From positions 1 to 10,657 of the forward strand of contig PIXS01000027.1 of the NCBI GenBank assembly GCA_003096255.1: a stretch of DNA of 10,657 nt, written 5' to 3'. A program made the translations under genes and the position numbers. The stretch is from Candidatus Bathyarchaeum sp. Its GTDB lineage: Archaea; Thermoproteota; Bathyarchaeia; Bathyarchaeales; Bathyarchaeaceae. Numbering within the stretch: the stretch's first letter is position 1; every line of letters starts with the position of its first letter. Below the pieces are notes generated by a model. It saw nothing but the letters and a program-made list of their open reading frames with translations, was not told where the DNA came from and searched no databases. Below are positions 6,751 to 10,657 of the stretch, piece by piece.

Positions 6751-6853
6751 CAGAGTTCATAATAGAAGATTGTTCACGGGTGGAACTCTGGGAAGCGCAG
6801 GTAGGGAAAAAATGAAAAACCCTCCACGCCGTCACCGAACGTGAACGCTTCCC
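6751..6853 (+). ncRNA. Candidate structured RNA (cluster of inverted repeats)
   Basis: In the 281-base gap between the regulator and mtnA, three helices lie side by side. Helix 1 is CAGAGTTC (6751-6758) with GAACTCTG (6783-6790). Helix 2 is GGAAGCG (6791-6797) with CGCTTCC (6846-6852). Nested in helix 2 is GG-T-AGGG (6800-6806) with CCCTCC (6820-6825), capped by an A-rich 13-base loop. In addition, GTTCACG (6772-6778) in the loop of helix 1 can pair with CGTGAAC (6840-6846), giving a pseudoknot or an alternative fold that competes with helix 2. The strand is assumed to be that of the neighbouring genes. I could not match it to SRP, RNase P, H/ACA or C/D RNAs. Confidence 0.4.
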
Positions 6854-6960
6854 ATAGCCACTAAAATTTCTGGACACATCGAAGTAATTAAACTGTAGGT
6901 TTGCATTTGAGCGCACTGTCTTGCAGTCAATACTGCCGGCTTGAATCTTTATCTTCGCAG

Positions 6961-7005
6961 AAAACATATTACCTAGCGAAACAAAAGACAGCATAAATGC
7001 GGTGT
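6961..7005 (+). promoter_or_regulatory. Putative promoter and ribosome binding site of mtnA
   Basis: AAAACATATTA (6961-6971) is a BRE/TATA candidate, predicting a start near 6995. GGTG within GCGGTGTTGA, a few bases before ATG 7012, is a plausible archaeal ribosome binding site. If this promoter is right, the inverted-repeat cluster at 6751-6853 is not in the mtnA leader. Confidence 0.35.
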
Positions 7006-7011
7006 TGATTA

Positions 7012-8031
7012 ATGCGAACCATAGAATGGAAAGACGGCACAGTCATAATTATTGACCAAACCAAACTACCCAACGAAGAAGTCTGGGTAAACATGAAAAA
7101 CTCTGACGATGTTGCATCAGCAATCACAGAAATGAAGCTGCGAGGCGCCCCCCTCATCGGCGTAGCAGCTGCTTACGGTTTGGCTCTCACAGCCTTCCAT
7201 TCAAAAGCCAAAACCAGAGAAGCCCTCATGAAGGAACTGGAAGCCTCGGCTGCGGATTTGCGGAAGACACGCCCAACCGCAGTAAATCTTTTCTGGGCAA
7301 TCGACAGGGTAATGAAAAAAGCACAGGAAACGTCAGGGACTAAGGAAGCTTTGGCAGAAGCTGTTGTGGATGAGGCACAGAAGATGGCGGACGAGGATGT
7401 TGAAGTCAACCGGAAGATGGGCAAGTACGGCGCCACCCTCATAGAGGACGGCGATACGGTTCTCACCCACTGCAACGCAGGCAGTCTAGCTACGGTTGAT
7501 TACGGCACAGCCCTTGGGGTTGTACGAGCCGCCATCGAAGAAGGCAAAAACGTTAAGGTTATTTCCTGCGAGACCCGACCAAAGCTTCAGGGAGCTCGTC
7601 TCACCTGTTACGAGTTGATGCGGGACAACATTCCTGTGACTCTAATAGCGGACACCATGGTAGGCTATGTAATGTCCAAAGGTTTGGTAGATAAAGTGGT
7701 GGTTGGCGCAGACCGTGTTGTTAAAGATGCGGTTCTGAACAAGATCGGAACATACAACGTTGCTGTTTTAGCCAGCGAACACGGCATCCCCTTCTATGTA
7801 GCGGCTCCCATGTCAACAATGGACCAAACGCGAACCTCAGAAGAGGCAATAATCGAAGAAAGAAGCCCAACTGAAGTCACGAACGTCCGCTCCGAAAGAA
7901 TCGCACCCAAAGGCATCAAAGTGTTGAATCCAGCCTTTGACATAACCCCCCTAGTGTACGTGGACGCGGTCATAACCGAAGAAGGCATCCTGATTCCAGA
8001 CGTTAGCTTGAAACCAAAACCCAAGAAATAG
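7012..8031 (+). CDS. mtnA: S-methyl-5-thioribose-1-phosphate isomerase
   Basis: 339 residues from ATG 7012, a typical length for the family. MtnA converts 5-methylthioribose 1-phosphate to methylthioribulose 1-phosphate, in methionine salvage or related disposal of methylthioadenosine from polyamine and SAM metabolism. Diagnostic segments are all present: RGAPLIGVAAAYG (44-56), THCNAGSLATVDYGTALGV with catalytic Cys154, ETRPKLQGARLT (187-198), and GADRV with the catalytic Asp234, followed by NKIGTYNVAVLA. It belongs to the eIF2B-alpha/beta/delta superfamily, so ribose-1,5-bisphosphate isomerase is the main alternative; the RGAPLIG and THCNAGSLATVDYGT forms favour MtnA. No other salvage gene is next to it. 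The preceding PRPP-fold regulator is not an obvious partner. Confidence 0.92.
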   Translation: MRTIEWKDGTVIIIDQTKLPNEEVWVNMKNSDDVASAITEMKLRGAPLIGVAAAYGLALTAFHSKAKTREALMKELEASAADLRKTRPTAVNLFWAIDRVMKKAQETSGTKEALAEAVVDEAQKMADEDVEVNRKMGKYGATLIEDGDTVLTHCNAGSLATVDYGTALGVVRAAIEEGKNVKVISCETRPKLQGARLTCYELMRDNIPVTLIADTMVGYVMSKGLVDKVVVGADRVVKDAVLNKIGTYNVAVLASEHGIPFYVAAPMSTMDQTRTSEEAIIEERSPTEVTNVRSERIAPKGIKVLNPAFDITPLVYVDAVITEEGILIPDVSLKPKPKK

Positions 8032-8315
8032 CCAAAAAAGGAAACGATTAAAGCCAATGTTTCCTCTCAGACTCTTACTTGTGCATTGGAGAGTAACAGA
8101 CGCTGGGCAAAATCGAATGCAATCAAACAAATTGCGTAAACAACACTGACGGCTACTGCAGGTCACTGAAAAGAAGATTGCTTAATCTCTGTACATTCAA
8201 ACGAAAACCTGAACAATCACAAACCAAGTGAAGCGCTACAGATTTTCTTGTTTTATAGTCGTTTTTATATAATGGCGTCCGTGTTATTGCTGGAATAGGA
8301 TGTGCTTTAACCGAG
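8032..8315 (+). promoter_or_regulatory. Intergenic region: hairpins after mtnA and promoter of the membrane protein gene
   Basis: No gene is seen in these 284 bases. A hairpin with arms AGGAAAC (8039-8045) and GTTTCCT (8059-8065) begins 8 bases after the mtnA stop and may mark its 3' end. Smaller inverted repeats are GCAAT/ATTGC (8119-8123, 8131-8135) and AGATT/AATCT (8175-8179, 8184-8188). TTTTATATAA (8263-8272) is a good TATA box for the downstream gene, placing transcription start near 8296. The leader would be short, with only a weak ribosome binding site (GGATGTG, 8298-8304). Confidence 0.5.
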
Positions 8316-9554
8316 ATGGCTTCTAAACGAATTGCACTCATGAGCGCACTGCTTCTTGTGCTTTGTTTATCAGCTTCTGTTGAAACAATAAGCGCCCAAA
8401 CAGGCTCTCAATACTGGGTTACTGTGAATCCTGTGACATCAAGCTCCATTCTTTACGGGAACGTCGAAAAGAACTGGACAATACCCTTTCAAGCCCTTTG
8501 GAGTTACGGCGAAAATTCAGGACAGGTCATCGAAAGCGCGAAATTGACAATTGAAGTCAAAACATTGGATAACACGTCTATAGCAAACATTACTGAAACA
8601 ACAAACTCTACAGGATTTGTTACCTTGTATTACATATCCTCAAATCCCGCAGTGCTGACTTTTACGCCCACAAGTTTGGTTACCCAAGATGAAACATTGT
8701 ACAACTCTAGTCTTTTTGAAGATGGGCAAAGCGTTTATGGGCTTCAGCAAAATTCGTTGACTGTATATTGGGACACTTTCGATGCTTCATTAGTCAGCAC
8801 CAATACTGACACTCAAGGAGTTACGGCAGTGTCCATAAATGTAACATACATGATGGTGCCTGAAGAAGGTCTGACCATCCCCGACTCCTCTCCTGAGCAG
8901 GTCTTTCCCAAGATTGCACATGGAAGAAACGTGACCATTAATGGCGTCGAAGCTGAAGAAACCTCAGTGTCTGGAGTCTACACAGCAAACTTTTCCACTT
9001 GGTTGCCCACAACATACATGATAGTAGAAGTTTCACAGGATGGATGGCTTCCAGCCCATATAGCATTCAGTTTCGACCATGTCTCAAATTCGGTCATGTG
9101 GATGCCCGCATTAGCAATTCTCTTAGTCATTTTTGCTGGGCTAGTGCTTTTTCGTCTTTTCAAGAAAACAGAAGATAATACACGTTTCGGCAATGCAGGT
9201 TTCCCCTTCATTGGAGGAGTGCTGCTGGCGCTTGCCACTTTCATTAGCCTTTACTGGGGAGCTGTTGGACTTGACGGCACCCTAAGTGGATTTGATTGGC
9301 TATGGTTGGCTGCTTTTGGGTTGCTTTCTTTTGGGTTTGGATTTGCAGGCAGCATTCTGTCCGTGATGAAAAGGAAGCAGGCTGTAGTCATATTTGCCGT
9401 ATGTGTTCCTCTTCTAGCAAACGTAATTGCCATCAAAAGTGCCCTTGACGGTTACCAGTTAGCCGCTCCTTGGTTGATTATAGTGCCCTCATTCATCATT
9501 TCCGTGCTCAGCGGCATCCTTATCTCAAACGCAGACAAGCACTTCAAAAGCTAA
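8316..9554 (+). CDS. Secreted-domain membrane protein with N-glycosylation sequons and five membrane segments, function unknown
   Basis: 412 residues; family not recognised. The N-terminus is a clear signal peptide: K4-R5, a hydrophobic stretch to about residue 23, and likely cleavage after ISA (residue 27). Residues 28-260 are rich in Thr, Ser, Asn and Val with beta-strand character, as in extracellular Ig-like or S-layer-associated domains. Eight N-X-S/T sequons occur at Asn53, 86, 91, 97, 130, 175, 205 and 225, and none in the membrane half, which supports an outside location and archaeal N-glycosylation. Five hydrophobic segments follow (about 262-283, 296-317, 326-350, 356-377, 384-404), the first ending in a basic stop (FRLFKK). 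No catalytic or transporter motif is visible. It could be a surface receptor, an anchor or a sensor; that is a guess from topology only. Confidence 0.85.
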   Translation: MASKRIALMSALLLVLCLSASVETISAQTGSQYWVTVNPVTSSSILYGNVEKNWTIPFQALWSYGENSGQVIESAKLTIEVKTLDNTSIANITETTNSTGFVTLYYISSNPAVLTFTPTSLVTQDETLYNSSLFEDGQSVYGLQQNSLTVYWDTFDASLVSTNTDTQGVTAVSINVTYMMVPEEGLTIPDSSPEQVFPKIAHGRNVTINGVEAEETSVSGVYTANFSTWLPTTYMIVEVSQDGWLPAHIAFSFDHVSNSVMWMPALAILLVIFAGLVLFRLFKKTEDNTRFGNAGFPFIGGVLLALATFISLYWGAVGLDGTLSGFDWLWLAAFGLLSFGFGFAGSILSVMKRKQAVVIFAVCVPLLANVIAIKSALDGYQLAAPWLIIVPSFIISVLSGILISNADKHFKS

Positions 9555-9580
9555 TACGATTTCCAAAAACAAACACACAG

Positions 9581-9599
9581 GGACTCTTTTTCAAGTCCT
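9581..9599. terminator. Hairpin between convergent genes, possible terminator
   Basis: GGACT (9581-9585) and AGTCC (9594-9598) form a five-pair stem around a T-rich loop, with T bases following. It fills the gap between two converging genes and ends next to the stop of the minus-strand gene (9600-9602). The stem is short, so the call is weak. Confidence 0.3.
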
Positions 9600-10657
9600 T
9601 TATCCGACACACCACCCAAAACACTCCACCTTAGCTGGAAAAACGTTTTCTTCCCTCATCAAATCCCTCAAACAAACTTGGTCTTCCGCCAAAACGTCGC
9701 CACTATACGCGTATGCTCTGCCCCTACAGCCGCCACAGGTTTCTCTGTACTCGCAGTCTCCACACTTTCCCGTAAGCAAGGTTCTGTTTCGGAGCGTTTT
9801 CAGCAGCTCTGAACCATACCACATCTCTGTTAAGCTCTTTTCTCGGATGTTTCCGATTTTAATTTGCAGAAAAGGACAGGGGTACACGTCACCGTTAGGT
9901 CGCAAGCTGAGGTAGTTGATGCCTGCGTGGCAGCCGACTGGTGCGTTTATCCAGAACTGTTTCAGAAGCAGGTCTGGCGGACTGGTGCCGCTTGTTTTGT
10001 GCATTGTTGCCGCAATCTGTGGATAAAGGGGGTTTCCTCCTGAGAACACAAAAACCATCTCCCTTTCTTCCTGCATTCTCTGAAGATACCGCATCAGCTT
10101 TTCTCGCTGCTCCTGAAGCATCATCTCCTCCATCATCTCTTTTCCTCTTCCGTTAGGCACCAAATCGTAGATGGCAACCTGATCAACCCCCAAACTTGAT
10201 ATAAAATCTATCATCTGAGGAACCTCAGCACAGTTGCTTTTCAGCGCCATAGTCGTGACCACCACCTTCAAGTCCACATCATTGCAGGCTCTGATGCCCC
10301 TCAAGGCTTTATCGAAGGTTCCAGGCACGTTTCTGAGCCTGTCATGAACCTTGGAGTCGATTGAATCAATGGGTATGCCCACAGCCATGATTCCCGCATC
10401 CTTAAGCTCCCAAGCCACCTTATGGTCAATCAGCACCCCATTAGTCAGCATTGCAGGAATAATTCCCACATCAATACAGTGTTCAGCAAGCCTCAAAACA
10501 AAGTCTTTCCGCAGCAAAGGTTCGCCGCCACTAAACATCAGTGCTTCAGTTCCAAGCATCGCCAGCTCATCTATTGCCTGCAGTCCTTCCTTTAGTGTGA
10601 GTTCGTTGGGGAATGGTTCCCGTGCGTCAGCGTGGCAGTGTAGGCATAGTAGGTTGC
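9600..10657 (-). CDS. Radical SAM/SPASM protein, AhbC/AhbD/NirJ-like, N-terminus outside window
   Basis: The frame is open from the right edge to the stop at 9600-9602, about 351 complete residues; ATG 10559 is internal. The first residues in view are NLLCLHCHAD, and the cut codon ends in GC, fitting the radical SAM CxxxCxxC cluster whose first Cys lies at the edge. SGGEP follows for SAM binding. The C-terminal third is a SPASM domain carrying auxiliary iron-sulphur clusters: GCHAG, NGDVYPCPF, GNIREKSLTEMW, then CGDCEYRETCGGCRGRAYAYSGD and a final C in EDQVC. This pattern closely resembles AhbC/AhbD, of the siroheme-dependent haem pathway, and NirJ; other SPASM maturases are possible. An unusual tail, ECFGWCVG, adds two cysteines. 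The gene converges on the membrane protein gene, and its own upstream context is not visible. Confidence 0.9.
   Translation of the reverse strand, partial: NLLCLHCHADAREPFPNELTLKEGLQAIDELAMLGTEALMFSGGEPLLRKDFVLRLAEHCIDVGIIPAMLTNGVLIDHKVAWELKDAGIMAVGIPIDSIDSKVHDRLRNVPGTFDKALRGIRACNDVDLKVVVTTMALKSNCAEVPQMIDFISSLGVDQVAIYDLVPNGRGKEMMEEMMLQEQREKLMRYLQRMQEEREMVFVFSGGNPLYPQIAATMHKTSGTSPPDLLLKQFWINAPVGCHAGINYLSLRPNGDVYPCPFLQIKIGNIREKSLTEMWYGSELLKTLRNRTLLTGKCGDCEYRETCGGCRGRAYAYSGDVLAEDQVCLRDLMREENVFPAKVECFGWCVG

Noticed and set aside
6790..6860. H/ACA guide RNA (helix 2 followed by ATA)
   Set aside because: The ANA-like triplet after the stem fits, but the internal loop is strongly lopsided and no kink-turn could be identified.
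6737..6994. 85-codon minus-strand frame in the regulator-mtnA gap
   Set aside because: It runs through the inverted-repeat cluster, its sequence resembles no protein, and no initiation signals are seen.
6731..7011. SAM riboswitch upstream of mtnA
   Set aside because: Some bacterial mtnA genes are S-box controlled, but the conserved S-box core segments are not present and a TATA candidate lies downstream of the structured region.
693..8180. Recurring AGATTG hexamer just downstream of genes (693, 2606, 6767, 8175)
   Set aside because: Four matches of six bases in AT-rich intergenic DNA, with no consistent spacing or flanking similarity apart from the 49-base repeat; too weak to call.
1..10657. 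CRISPR array, insertion sequence, integrase or replication origin
   Set aside because: No regularly spaced repeats, transposase or integrase motifs, or terminal inverted repeats were seen on either strand.

Overview
The window looks like part of an archaeal chromosome, most like the TACK or Bathyarchaeia-type lineages, although a lineage cannot be fixed by eye. The evidence is an archaeal-type leucyl-tRNA synthetase, a tRNA-Arg with a short intron at the archaeal 37/38 position in a bulge-helix-bulge fold, a GfcR-like HTH-phosphoribosyltransferase regulator, an archaeal-style methylthioribose-1-phosphate isomerase, TATA-box promoters and one apparently leaderless start. Most genes sit on the + strand, separated by 70-280 bases with their own promoter-like signals, so this is a run of single-gene units rather than one operon.

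Left part (1-2700): the 3' end of an alanyl-tRNA synthetase gene of an unusually short type, then two less ordinary genes. The first (793-1551) encodes a TIR-like domain of the CAP12/Pycsar-effector type (the family of NAD-degrading anti-phage effectors), but the expected catalytic glutamate appears to be threonine. The second (1790-2605) is unrecognised. A direct repeat of 49 bases (41 identical) lies just after the alaS stop and again just after the TIR-gene stop, so the TIR gene is bracketed by copies of the same element. This is the most accessory-looking part of the window.

Middle (2700-8031): leuS, tRNA-Arg(UCU) with a 16-base intron and a G3-U70 wobble pair, the GfcR-like regulator with a repeat-rich upstream region, and mtnA. 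Between the regulator and mtnA is a cluster of inverted repeats (6751-6853) that could be a structured RNA.

Right part (8032-10657): a secreted or membrane-anchored glycoprotein-like protein with a signal peptide, eight N-glycosylation sequons and five C-terminal membrane segments. Convergent to it is a radical SAM/SPASM enzyme resembling the AhbC/AhbD/NirJ haem-biosynthesis group, cut at its N-terminus by the window edge. The translation genes (alaS, leuS, tRNA-Arg) share a theme. The other genes show no obvious shared pathway.
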